From: Paenibacillus sp. A3
GTDB taxonomy: Bacteria > Bacillota > Bacilli > Paenibacillales > NBRC-103111
Direction of reading: 5' to 3'
Assembly (NCBI RefSeq): GCF_001399685.1
Contig: NZ_JTHN01000048.1
Location: 1-45,705 of the forward strand
Length of the DNA: 45,705 nucleotides
In this document: positions 9,437 to 16,683 of the stretch, piece after piece
Numbering within the stretch: position 1 is the stretch's first letter
How the letters are laid out: each line of letters begins with the position of its first letter
Program-made: the position numbers and the translations under genes
Notes under the pieces: model-generated
Told to the model about the DNA's origin: nothing
Seen by the model: the letters and a program-made list of their open reading frames with translations, nothing else
Databases searched by the model: none

Positions 9437-10420
9437 TTGAAGCCTATTTTGATCGGGATAGGTTCGGCCTTCTTTTTTGCTTTCACCTTTGTTCTCAATG
9501 CCTCGATGGAGCTGTCCGGCGGGAGTTGGATTTGGAGCGCTTCGCTGCGTTATCTCTTCATGGTTCCGCTGCTCTTGGGCGTGGTACTGGCTCGAAAAAG
9601 CCTGCGTCCGCTCTTCGCGGAAATGAAAAAACAACCCGGAACGTGGCTATTGTGGGGCACGGTGGGATTCGGGTTATTCTATGCTCCCTTATGCTTTGCA
9701 GCGGCGTATTCGCCCGGCTGGCTGATTGCCGGCACATGGCAAGTTACGATTATTTCGGGCACTTTGCTTGCACCGTTATTTTGGGAAACGATCTCTACCG
9801 ACAAGGGACCTGTGCAAGCCCGGGGGAAAATTCCCGTTAGAGGTCTAGTTATGTCGCTCCTTATCCTGCTGGGGATTATTCTGATGCAGATCGAACATGC
9901 CAAAAGCCTTTCCTTGGAAAGCCTCTTGCTTGGAGTAATCCCTGTGCTGATCGCGTCGTTTGCCTATCCTTTGGGCAATCGGAAAATGATGGACCTCTGC
10001 GAAGGACGGTTGGATACGTTTCAGAGGGTATTGGGCATGACGATTGCGAGTCTGCCTTTCTGGCTGCTCCTTTCCTTATATGGCTTGTCTACCGTAGGAT
10101 GGCCGAGCAAGGAGCAGAGCTTTCAAGCTTTGCTGGTTGCCCTGTTTTCCGGCGTCGTGGCCACCGTCCTCTTCTTCAAAGCAACGGATATGGTGCGGGG
10201 AAATATGCGGAAGTTGGCCTCGGTCGAAGCCACGCAGTCGATGGAAGTCCTGTTCGCCTTAGCCGGGGAGCTGCTGTTTTTGTCGATCCCCCTGCCCTCG
10301 CTTTTGTCCTGGTGTGGGATGATTGTCGTTGTTCTTGGCATGATTTTGCATAGTTACGTGGCGAATAAACAAGAGAAGAGTCAGTTGAAACCGTCAGCCG
10401 CGCTGAACGAAAAAGTATAA
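9437..10420 (+). CDS. DMT-type multidrug resistance efflux transporter family protein
   Basis: 327 residues with about ten hydrophobic segments, beginning MKPILIGIGSAFFFAFTFVLN and containing the WIWSASLRYLFMVPLL segment typical of the 'multidrug resistance efflux transporter' branch of the drug/metabolite transporter superfamily. Predicted inner-membrane exporter of unknown substrate. The start is TTG 9437, set by AGGTGAG a few bases upstream, which overlaps the stop of the GntR gene; the two are translationally coupled and the regulator probably controls the pump. Confidence 0.8.
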   Translation: MKPILIGIGSAFFFAFTFVLNASMELSGGSWIWSASLRYLFMVPLLLGVVLARKSLRPLFAEMKKQPGTWLLWGTVGFGLFYAPLCFAAAYSPGWLIAGTWQVTIISGTLLAPLFWETISTDKGPVQARGKIPVRGLVMSLLILLGIILMQIEHAKSLSLESLLLGVIPVLIASFAYPLGNRKMMDLCEGRLDTFQRVLGMTIASLPFWLLLSLYGLSTVGWPSKEQSFQALLVALFSGVVATVLFFKATDMVRGNMRKLASVEATQSMEVLFALAGELLFLSIPLPSLLSWCGMIVVVLGMILHSYVANKQEKSQLKPSAALNEKV

Positions 10421-10473
10421 AAATATCGCCGTCCAACTCCGACAGAGCGTAGCGTGTGAACGGCGATATTTTT
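10419..10473. terminator. Bidirectional terminator
   Basis: A 14-bp perfect stem (10419-10432 with 10460-10473; AAAAATATCGCCGT and its complement) has A/T tracts at both outer ends. It lies between the plus-strand efflux gene and the convergent AHSA1 gene. Confidence 0.85.
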
Positions 10474-10492
10474 AATTCATCCCATCGCATAG

Positions 10493-10933
10493 CTAGGAGG
10501 TCATTTCTTCCAGCACCCTGCCTAACCGGTCGAGGTTCTGTTCATTAGCTTCCATACAGAATGCCTTGACTTGTTCGAATTCCTCGGTTAACTTGAAAAG
10601 CTGACGGAAAGTAACTTTGGTACGGCCTTCCAGGTTCTCGAAAGTACCCGTTACCCGAAATTCGTGACCGGATAGATGGTCAATCACGATCCGCTCAAAC
10701 GGAACGATCTCAACAAAGACGTTATGGTTCGGGTAATCCGTACCGTCCGGTCCATGCATGGTGAGTCGCCACGTGCCGCCCGGCCTGATATCGCACTCGT
10801 GAAATGTATTCGTGAAGCCATGCGGCCCCCACCAACGAGCGAGCAAATCGGGGGTTGTCCAAGCCCGAAATACAAGCTCCCGCGGTACATCGAACTCGCG
10901 TGTGGAAATAAGTTCATTTTTCCCCATGGTCAT
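10493..10933 (-). CDS. SRPBCC/AHSA1-domain protein (second copy)
   Basis: About 146 residues of the START/Bet v1-like AHSA1 fold: ISTREFDVPRELVFRAWTTPDLLARWWGPHGF at the N terminus, a PGGTWRLTMHGPDG hairpin, and a C-terminal helix (CMEANEQNLDRLGRVLEEM). Such proteins bind hydrophobic ligands; the true role is unknown. The frame opens at 11023, but ATG 10933 with GAGGGG seven bases upstream is the better start; it overlaps the end of the preceding AHSA1 gene by 20 bp, so the two are coupled. Last gene of a merR-AHSA1-AHSA1 operon. Confidence 0.85.
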   Translation of the reverse strand: MTMGKNELISTREFDVPRELVFRAWTTPDLLARWWGPHGFTNTFHECDIRPGGTWRLTMHGPDGTDYPNHNVFVEIVPFERIVIDHLSGHEFRVTGTFENLEGRTKVTFRQLFKLTEEFEQVKAFCMEANEQNLDRLGRVLEEMTS

Positions 10934-11378
10934 GATCATTCCCCTCTTCAAAGACCTTGCCGAGCGCATCCAGCATGAGATTGGTTCCGTGCTCCCGTAT
11001 TTCCGGCGTATCGTGCCCGTCAAAGAATGCCCCTTGCTCCGTAAAAATAAGCTTCGTGCCGCCCTCCAGCTTGATCAGCTCGACCGTTGTATTCGAGACG
11101 GAGACGCGTGTGCTGCCGGAATCCAGGGTGTACGTATAGACAATGCGCTGCTCCGGAACAATCTCCTGGTAACTGGCGTCGAACGTAAAGACCGGCCCTT
11201 CCGGCGGCCCGCCGCTGCTGTACTCGCGCCCGCCAACCCGAAAGTCGAAGATCTCCGGCTTCGAAAACCACTTCGCTTTGGCAGCCGGGTCAGCCCAGGC
11301 TTGGTAAACCCGCTCCGGCGAGGCGGCATAAGTCCGCTCGACGACGAAGGTCGCATGCTTAACAAATCGTTCATTCAT
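10914..11378 (-). CDS. SRPBCC/AHSA1-domain protein (first copy)
   Basis: 154 residues, AHSA1 fold: VVERTYAASPERVYQAWADPAAKAKWFSKP, then FRVGGREYSSGGPPEGP and FTEQGAFFDGHDTPEIREHGTN. It is clearly a diverged paralogue of the next gene. The ATG overlaps the stop of the MerR gene (ATGA), so translation is coupled. Expression should follow the MerR promoter. A ligand-binding or stress role is likely from the regulator, but the substrate is not readable. Confidence 0.87.
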   Translation of the reverse strand: MNERFVKHATFVVERTYAASPERVYQAWADPAAKAKWFSKPEIFDFRVGGREYSSGGPPEGPVFTFDASYQEIVPEQRIVYTYTLDSGSTRVSVSNTTVELIKLEGGTKLIFTEQGAFFDGHDTPEIREHGTNLMLDALGKVFEEGNDHDHGEK

Positions 11379-11878
11379 TGATTTTCCTCCTTAGGTTTCG
11401 GCGTTGTCTCCTCGGCAAGAAAGTCCCCCAACAGATCCAGGTTTCGCTCCCAAATCGTTTGCCGCTCAATGACCAGCTTCTCAAATGACATTTTCATCGC
11501 TTGCAGAAGGCTCGTGAAATCTTCCACCGTTAATTGCGCCTTGCCCTGCATAAGCTTGGATACATGTTCGAGCTGCTCCAATAGTTTCTGCTGCAGCTTG
11601 ATCTGCTCTTTGATTCGGTTGATCTGCAGGTTGACAATCTCAAGCGGACTGATTTGCCCGCCGGTTAAAAGTGATTTAATCTCCTCAAGAGATAATCCCA
11701 GCTCTTTAAGCGATAAAATCTGGTGCAAACGCGACAGGTCCGATTCATTGTACAGCCTGTGACCGGATTCCGTATGTTCCGACGGAGAGAATAGCCCGAT
11801 TTGATCATAAAAACGCAAGGTTCGTACGGTAAGCCCCGTCAGATTGGCGAGGTCTCCGATCTTCCAATATTTCTTCAT
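11375..11878 (-). CDS. MerR-family transcriptional regulator
   Basis: 167 residues. The MerR winged helix is complete (WKIGDLANLTGLTVRTLRFYDQIGLFSPSEHTESGHRLYNESDLSRLHQI), followed by the dimerisation coiled coil (residues ~80-130). It lacks a large effector domain and the conserved cysteines of metal sensors. It heads an operon with two AHSA1 genes overlapping end to end, behind a promoter with the 19-bp spacer and dyad that MerR proteins untwist. It most likely controls its own operon. Confidence 0.92.
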   Translation of the reverse strand: MKKYWKIGDLANLTGLTVRTLRFYDQIGLFSPSEHTESGHRLYNESDLSRLHQILSLKELGLSLEEIKSLLTGGQISPLEIVNLQINRIKEQIKLQQKLLEQLEHVSKLMQGKAQLTVEDFTSLLQAMKMSFEKLVIERQTIWERNLDLLGDFLAEETTPKPKEENQ

Positions 11879-11923
11879 TCATCATCTCCACTCTTTGGCG
11901 CAAGCTTTGTACCGGTAGCTTCA

Positions 11924-11954
11924 TTATAAAACCTTACGTTACGTAAGGTGCAAG
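11924..11954 (-). promoter_or_regulatory. MerR-type promoter with 19-bp spacer and central palindrome
   Basis: On the minus strand TTGCAC (11954-11949) and TATAAT (11929-11924) are separated by 19 bp. The spacer holds a perfect 9-1-9 palindrome at 11932-11950 (ACCTTACGT-T-ACGTAAGGT). Overlong spacer plus dyad is the hallmark of MerR-activated promoters; it drives the merR-AHSA1-AHSA1 operon. Confidence 0.88.
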
Positions 11955-11956
11955 CA

Positions 11957-12010
11957 TTGCTTTTTCTTGTGCAATCTATACATTTCCAGGCTATCTATCG
12001 TTCAAATAAC
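11957..12010 (-). pseudogene. Remnant of an XRE-regulator 3' end
   Basis: The minus strand reads ...YLNDSLEMYRLHKKKQ, matching the DSLEMYRLLKEKR tail of the XRE regulator at 22.8-23.2 kb. Over 25 bases (11972-11996 against 22848-22872) 23 are identical. A stop lies just upstream in frame and there is no start, so only about twenty codons of a former gene remain. Confidence 0.45.
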
Positions 12011-12028
12011 TTCATTCGTATGGCCCGC

Positions 12029-13882
12029 CTAAACGACAAGTCCTTCCTCCTGCGCTTTCCTCACCGCGTCTTCCCGGTTATTCACGCCCAGCTTGGCATA
12101 AATCATCGTAGTGCAATTACGAACGGTACCTTCGGAAAGAAATATTTTTTCTGCAATCGCTTTTATGCGAAGCCCCTTCACTAGGGATGCCAGAATTCCC
12201 CGCTCACGCTCCGTCAACCCGTAAGGGCAAACGCGCCCTTGCAATTTACGCAGCCCATCTAGTTCTTCCTGCTGCACCTTCATCTCTTGGAAGAGGACAT
12301 CTGCGATGGACTGGGTAATCAGCGTTTCCCCTTGGTGGACGACCCTTATCGCCTCCACTAACTCAATAGGGGAAACGGATTTCAACAAGTAACCGTTGGC
12401 GCCGTTCTTGAGCGTATCGGCGGCCTGCGAAGCCTCTTCGATGGTTGTCACCATAATGACGCGTAAGGCGGGCCATCGTTCGCGTATCGCTCGAAGCGTA
12501 CTCGGTCCGTCCAATACAGGCATTCGGACGTCCAGCAGCACCACATCGGGATTCACGTTTGGAATCATATCGAGCGCTTCCTGCCCGTTTCCGGCGAGCC
12601 CAACGACTTGCATATCCTGCTGTTGTTGTAAGATCAGCTGTAAGCTTTCCCTGATGATCGGCTGATCGTCAACGAGAAGTATGCGAATGCTTGCTGCTTG
12701 TGGAAGAACCGTCTGATGAGGCAGGCAGCAAATAACCGCTACCCCTCCTTCATCCAGACAATGAAGAGATAAATGTCCATGAAGGGCTTCAAGCCGCTCT
12801 TTCATCGATTGCAACCCGAATCCGAATTCAATATCCTTGTTTCCATTCCCGTTATCTTCAACCTGCATTCGGATTTGGGCTTCTTCAAAGTACAATCCCA
12901 CCTGTATAAGTGAAGCACCGCCGTGGCGCACGGCATTGGTCAGCGCTTCCTGCAAGCAGCGATACAGGGGCAGCTTCCGGGACCGACTTAATTCATACTC
13001 CTTGCCGTAGATGCGCAGCTTGACGATCACCCCGGTTGACTGCTGAAATTGCTCGATCAATTCGCGAAACGAGGACTCCAAGGTCGTAAACGATTCCCGG
13101 GTGGTTTCCGCCCAATTGTGAACGATCCCCCTGGTTTCATTCAAACCGCGACGCGCCATGTGAAGCAGGGTGTCCAGTCGATTCACTTCGGTATCGGGCA
13201 AGCGAGACCGAAGCGTCTCCATACCCATAATTAGCGATGTCATCGTGTGTCCGATCGTGTCGTGCAGCTCTCTGGATATCTTGTCTCTCTCCTCAAGCAG
13301 CGTTATTTGCTCCACTCGACTCGCATATTGCTCCAAAATTTGGTTCTGTTCCTTAATGATCAGGCTCTGCTTATGCGTACGGACCAACAATTGAAAGCCG
13401 AACCCGAACCCATACATTCCCAAATGGTACAAGATGGCTTGAAAAGCGATACTATCGAAATCCAGACGAGCGGTATTCCATGCGAGAAAGGGGACAAGAA
13501 GAATCGTAGCAGGCCCCGTCCAACGGTATGTTCGTTCCGTGCTATGGAATCCCACGACAAAGGCGATGATCACAAACTGCCATTGGGTCGCTTCAAAATA
13601 GTAGTTTACAGCAATGTAAAGGCTCCCGCTCAGCGCAATCTCAGCAATCAAATAAGCGCTGGTGGAATACCGGTAAAACCAATAAGGAATAACAAACGCA
13701 AGAACCGAAACGAATAGCACCGCCTCTACAGGGTACGGCAAACGGTCGTGATATCGAACAAGCCCGATGACAATCGTGATCCACCACATGAAGCGGATCG
13801 TGAAAATGATCCAATCGAACCATGCCCATCGGTTGGCAAATGTCAGCAGGATGAACACCTCATTTCCGGATTTAACTGTCAA
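12029..13882 (-). CDS. Single-chain sensor histidine kinase fused to NarL/LuxR-type response regulator
   Basis: 617 residues: about five hydrophobic segments (1-170), a coiled coil, a HisKA_3 domain with His207 in ERDKISRELHDTIGH, an HATPase_c domain (N box Asn316 in EALTNAVRH, DNGNG 343-347, GFGLQSM), then directly a receiver domain (acidic pair Asp405-Asp406, phospho-acceptor Asp451, Thr479, Lys501) and a LuxR HTH (residues ~555-613, GLTERERGILASLVKG). All catalytic residues of both partners are present. Kinase and regulator are normally two adjacent genes in this DesK/DesR-like family. The TTG at 13882 lies next to the -10 box, so the real start may be GTG 13858. It is divergent from the serine hydrolase, a possible target. 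Confidence 0.88.
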   Translation of the reverse strand: MTVKSGNEVFILLTFANRWAWFDWIIFTIRFMWWITIVIGLVRYHDRLPYPVEAVLFVSVLAFVIPYWFYRYSTSAYLIAEIALSGSLYIAVNYYFEATQWQFVIIAFVVGFHSTERTYRWTGPATILLVPFLAWNTARLDFDSIAFQAILYHLGMYGFGFGFQLLVRTHKQSLIIKEQNQILEQYASRVEQITLLEERDKISRELHDTIGHTMTSLIMGMETLRSRLPDTEVNRLDTLLHMARRGLNETRGIVHNWAETTRESFTTLESSFRELIEQFQQSTGVIVKLRIYGKEYELSRSRKLPLYRCLQEALTNAVRHGGASLIQVGLYFEEAQIRMQVEDNGNGNKDIEFGFGLQSMKERLEALHGHLSLHCLDEGGVAVICCLPHQTVLPQAASIRILLVDDQPIIRESLQLILQQQQDMQVVGLAGNGQEALDMIPNVNPDVVLLDVRMPVLDGPSTLRAIRERWPALRVIMVTTIEEASQAADTLKNGANGYLLKSVSPIELVEAIRVVHQGETLITQSIADVLFQEMKVQQEELDGLRKLQGRVCPYGLTERERGILASLVKGLRIKAIAEKIFLSEGTVRNCTTMIYAKLGVNNREDAVRKAQEEGLVV

Positions 13883-13884
13883 CC

Positions 13885-13893
13885 ATTATAGCA
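13885..13893 (-). promoter_or_regulatory. Extended -10 promoter element for the kinase/regulator fusion
   Basis: TGCTATAAT on the minus strand is an exact extended -10 element; no good -35 is needed or seen. It ends two bases before the TTG at 13882, which argues that translation starts further inside the frame. Confidence 0.5.
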
Positions 13894-14027
13894 TGCGCCT
13901 CCACGAAGCGATATCACGAAGACGAATGACAATGTACAACTTCCCAAAATGACAGGTTCGACCTCATACTCAGCCATATCGCTACAGCCTGGCGATATCC
14001 ATCGCTCAAAAACGAAAGGTGAAGATG

Positions 14028-15923
14028 ATGAATATGTCGGATACACGGAAATGGTTGGCTGCTCTACTCGCTTCTTGCTTGTTATTCATATTGTGCATGC
14101 CACGTGCGAATGCGAATGAGGCTTCGCCGTTCTCCGCAGAAGTGTTGGATCAATTGATTGATCCTCTCATGAAGGAGGAAATGAGCAAGCTTCATATTCC
14201 CGGCGCAGCGGTTGTCATTACCCAAGGCGAACGCATCATGTATAGCAAAGGGTACGGCTTCGCCGATCTGGAACAACAAGTGCCCGTTAACCCGGCAAGC
14301 ACGGTGTTTCGGCTAGGTTCCTTAACCAAATCCTTCACCGCTACGGCTGCTATGCAACTGGTCGAGGAGGGAAAGCTCTCGTTGCATGACGATATCAATG
14401 CAGCCCTGAAGGATTACCAGGTTAATGGAAATTATGGCCCGATTACACTCCATCACCTGCTCACGCATACGGCAGGTCTGGATGTAATCATGTATGAAAG
14501 AGATAATCGCCAAGGATTAATCCCTCAATGGTCGACGGATACGGTTCGGACGTATTTGGAGAGGCAGCCGACGGTGTTTGCCCCGGGAAGTAAATTCCTA
14601 TACAGCAATGCCGGGTCAGGACTTGCGGGAAGTGTGGTCGAACAAGTATCCAGACTTCCCTTGAATGATTACATGCGGGAACGATTGTTCCAGCCACTCG
14701 GCATGAGCAGTGCGAGCTTGAATCTCCCACAGGATCGGACCAAGTTGGCCAAGAGCTATGCTTATACGGACAACGGTTATCAAGTGGTTCCTTATTCCGG
14801 AATTCATTTTCCCGGAGGAGGAGCCGTCAATATGACGCCGAATGACTTCGCCCCCTACATGATCGCACATTTGTCCAACGGCTATTTCCACGGTCAGTCC
14901 TTGCTTAAACCGGAGACGGTCCGGATGATGCATGCGAAGCAATTCTCTTCTCATGAACGCATGTATGGGATTGGGTATGGTTTTTTTCGGTCGGAGACGG
15001 TGAATGGAGTTCCCTACTTGTGGGCGAATGGAGGAATTGACGGATTTAATTCGAAAATGGTGCTCATTCCTTCCCATTCGATCGGTATTTTCATTACCGC
15101 CAACACCGGAGGTAGCGGGATGGAAATGCACGGGAAAGTCGTTCATGCCATCTCCCAAACGATCGACTCGAAAGTAGCCCGCAAGCCACTTTCTCCCCTT
15201 GAAAGCTCAGGGAGTGCGATCAAGGAACTGGAAGGACGATACGAGCTGCACTTGGCAGCGGAGCATGGCTGGGCCAAGGGACTTCGCTTGCTGGGCAGCG
15301 TACCGTATACGGTTGAAGCAAAAGACGATCGAACATTAGTGGTGACCGGCTTATTCCAGAACGACGGGCAACAGATGATCAGGAAAGAGTTTACCCAAGT
15401 AGATGAAAGGTTCTTCCAAGAAGTCGGCGGGGAGGAACAGCTGTACTTTCATAAAGAACAGGGGAGATGGACGCTGACAGGGCCGATGAACTTCTCCATC
15501 CCGCGCACGGCTTCGTTTGAGTCAGGGACTGTCTTGTTGGCTCTGTATGTGGTACCTGGCATTTTGTTCACGCTTATTCCGCTCCTATGGATCGTGAGGT
15601 ACGCGATACGGCAATGGCGCAAGCAATCGCACAGCATCTCTGTAGTCATTCCAATCATCGCCCTCCTTCAGAGCATATTCTTCATTGTCCAGTTCATCTA
15701 TGGGAATGGAGAGATTCTATACGGATACTCGCAGTTCTATCAGGTCGTCGTGGCTTCAATGCCTCTTATTTCGTCGGCCGCAGCTGTTTATTTCTTGATT
15801 CGAAAACTTACTGCCAAGGAGCTTGACCGATGGAAGACCGTAAACGTTGGTATCGCCGTGCTTACGCTCCTTTATACGGCTTACTTGTTCTATTGGAACT
15901 TTCTTTCCGTACATTATTCTTAG
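14028..15923 (+). CDS. Secreted/membrane-anchored serine hydrolase, class C beta-lactamase family
   Basis: About 631 residues. A signal peptide (KWLAALLASCLLFILCMPRANA) precedes a beta-lactamase/D-aminopeptidase domain with the SxxK motif in RLGSLTKSF and the YxN motif in LYSNAGSG. It ends in four C-terminal hydrophobic segments (PGILFTLIPLLWIV, VVIPIIALLQSIFFIV and two more), so the catalytic domain would face outside, anchored to the membrane. Members act as esterases, DD-peptidases or peptide-modifying hydrolases. Start ATG 14028 is chosen because AAAGGTGA lies just upstream; GTG 14019 overlaps that site. It is divergent from the sensor fusion by about 140 bp. Confidence 0.87.
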   Translation: MNMSDTRKWLAALLASCLLFILCMPRANANEASPFSAEVLDQLIDPLMKEEMSKLHIPGAAVVITQGERIMYSKGYGFADLEQQVPVNPASTVFRLGSLTKSFTATAAMQLVEEGKLSLHDDINAALKDYQVNGNYGPITLHHLLTHTAGLDVIMYERDNRQGLIPQWSTDTVRTYLERQPTVFAPGSKFLYSNAGSGLAGSVVEQVSRLPLNDYMRERLFQPLGMSSASLNLPQDRTKLAKSYAYTDNGYQVVPYSGIHFPGGGAVNMTPNDFAPYMIAHLSNGYFHGQSLLKPETVRMMHAKQFSSHERMYGIGYGFFRSETVNGVPYLWANGGIDGFNSKMVLIPSHSIGIFITANTGGSGMEMHGKVVHAISQTIDSKVARKPLSPLESSGSAIKELEGRYELHLAAEHGWAKGLRLLGSVPYTVEAKDDRTLVVTGLFQNDGQQMIRKEFTQVDERFFQEVGGEEQLYFHKEQGRWTLTGPMNFSIPRTASFESGTVLLALYVVPGILFTLIPLLWIVRYAIRQWRKQSHSISVVIPIIALLQSIFFIVQFIYGNGEILYGYSQFYQVVVASMPLISSAAAVYFLIRKLTAKELDRWKTVNVGIAVLTLLYTAYLFYWNFLSVHYS

Positions 15924-16168
15924 GATTACTTTCATTATGCAAGCGGTGATCGGGGCGGCTTACACCCCCGCAAATATCCTCTTGATGATGTGGGTGCCAG
16001 GTATAGCTTAACGAAGCACGAACAGACCTGCCTGATCCCAATTAAGGAATATTTTCTTAGGCCCGAGTACGATCGAATAGTCACTCGAACGTACTCGGGC
16101 TCTTCCGCTTCTGGAGTTCCTCTAATACACTCCTCATCTCCTACTTCACGAGTAAAAATAGCTCCCCC
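15924..16168. other. Intergenic stretch with one hairpin
   Basis: No gene is supported here. The only clear structure is an 11-bp inverted repeat GCCCGAGTACG / CGTACTCGGGC (16061-16071 with 16090-16100), followed on the plus strand by the pyrimidine-rich but not T-rich TCTTCCGCTTCT. It may act as a weak terminator for the serine hydrolase gene. Confidence 0.4.
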
Positions 16169-16197
16169 TTGACTTTTTTCATTTACACGCGTAAACT
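16169..16197 (+). promoter_or_regulatory. Promoter of the blaI-blaR1-like operon
   Basis: TTGACT (16169-16174) and TAAACT (16192-16197) are 17 bp apart, immediately upstream of the BlaI gene. The -10 overlaps the first of two palindromes, as expected for a BlaI-repressed promoter. Confidence 0.65.
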
Positions 16198-16223
16198 TTG
16201 ATATAACGTTTACGGCCGTAAAC
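16182..16223. promoter_or_regulatory. Twin BlaI-type operators
   Basis: Two related dyads, TTTACACGCGTAAA (16182-16195, TTTAC-N4-GTAAA) and GTTTACGGCCGTAAAC (16208-16223, perfect), have centres 27 bp apart. They share the half-site TTTAC/GTAAA and cover the -10 and the transcription start of the operon. BlaI/MecI dimers recognise comparable TACA-type dyads, so autorepression is likely. Confidence 0.7.
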
Positions 16224-16247
16224 AATAAGATATGAAAAAAGGTGAAG

Positions 16248-16634
16248 ATGTTGACCAATTCCCCTCACATTACCGAAGCCGAAAGTGAAGTCATGAAGCT
16301 TCTATGGCAGAAAGAGCCTCTAACGGCGATCGAGATCATCTCCAAGTTAAAGGATCAAATGGACTGGTCGGACCAGACCGTCAAAACCTTCCTGAATCGG
16401 CTCCATAAAAAGAATGCGATCCGATTCGAAAAATCCGGCAGAAATTACTTATATTATCCACTGGTTTCCTACGACGAATATGTCAAAGCAGCGAACCGCT
16501 CGTTCCTGGATCGGATTTATAACGGGGCCGTGGGCATGCTGTTTGCGAAATTCCTCGAAGAGGAGAAGCTCTCCGAAAGCGAAATTGATCAGCTCCAGCA
16601 GCTATTGGAGAAAAAGAAAAGAGGCGGCAGCTAA
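16248..16634 (+). CDS. BlaI/MecI/CopY-family transcriptional repressor
   Basis: About 128 residues, the usual BlaI length. Winged helix: ITEAESEVMKLLWQKEPLTAIEIISKL, then WSDQTVKTFLNRLHKKNAIRFEKSGRNYLYYPLV; C-terminal dimerisation helices FLDRIYNGAVGMLFAKFLEEEKLSESEIDQLQQLLEKK. The family is inactivated by proteolysis triggered by a BlaR1-type membrane peptidase, which here is the next gene. Start ATG 16248 follows AAAGGTGA; GTG 16242 lies within that site. Two palindromes upstream are its probable operators. Confidence 0.92.
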   Translation: MLTNSPHITEAESEVMKLLWQKEPLTAIEIISKLKDQMDWSDQTVKTFLNRLHKKNAIRFEKSGRNYLYYPLVSYDEYVKAANRSFLDRIYNGAVGMLFAKFLEEEKLSESEIDQLQQLLEKKKRGGS

Positions 16635-16683
16635 GATCGGCGGGCGGCTTCTGCCATGAGGTTGTACGAAGGAGAACGAAATC

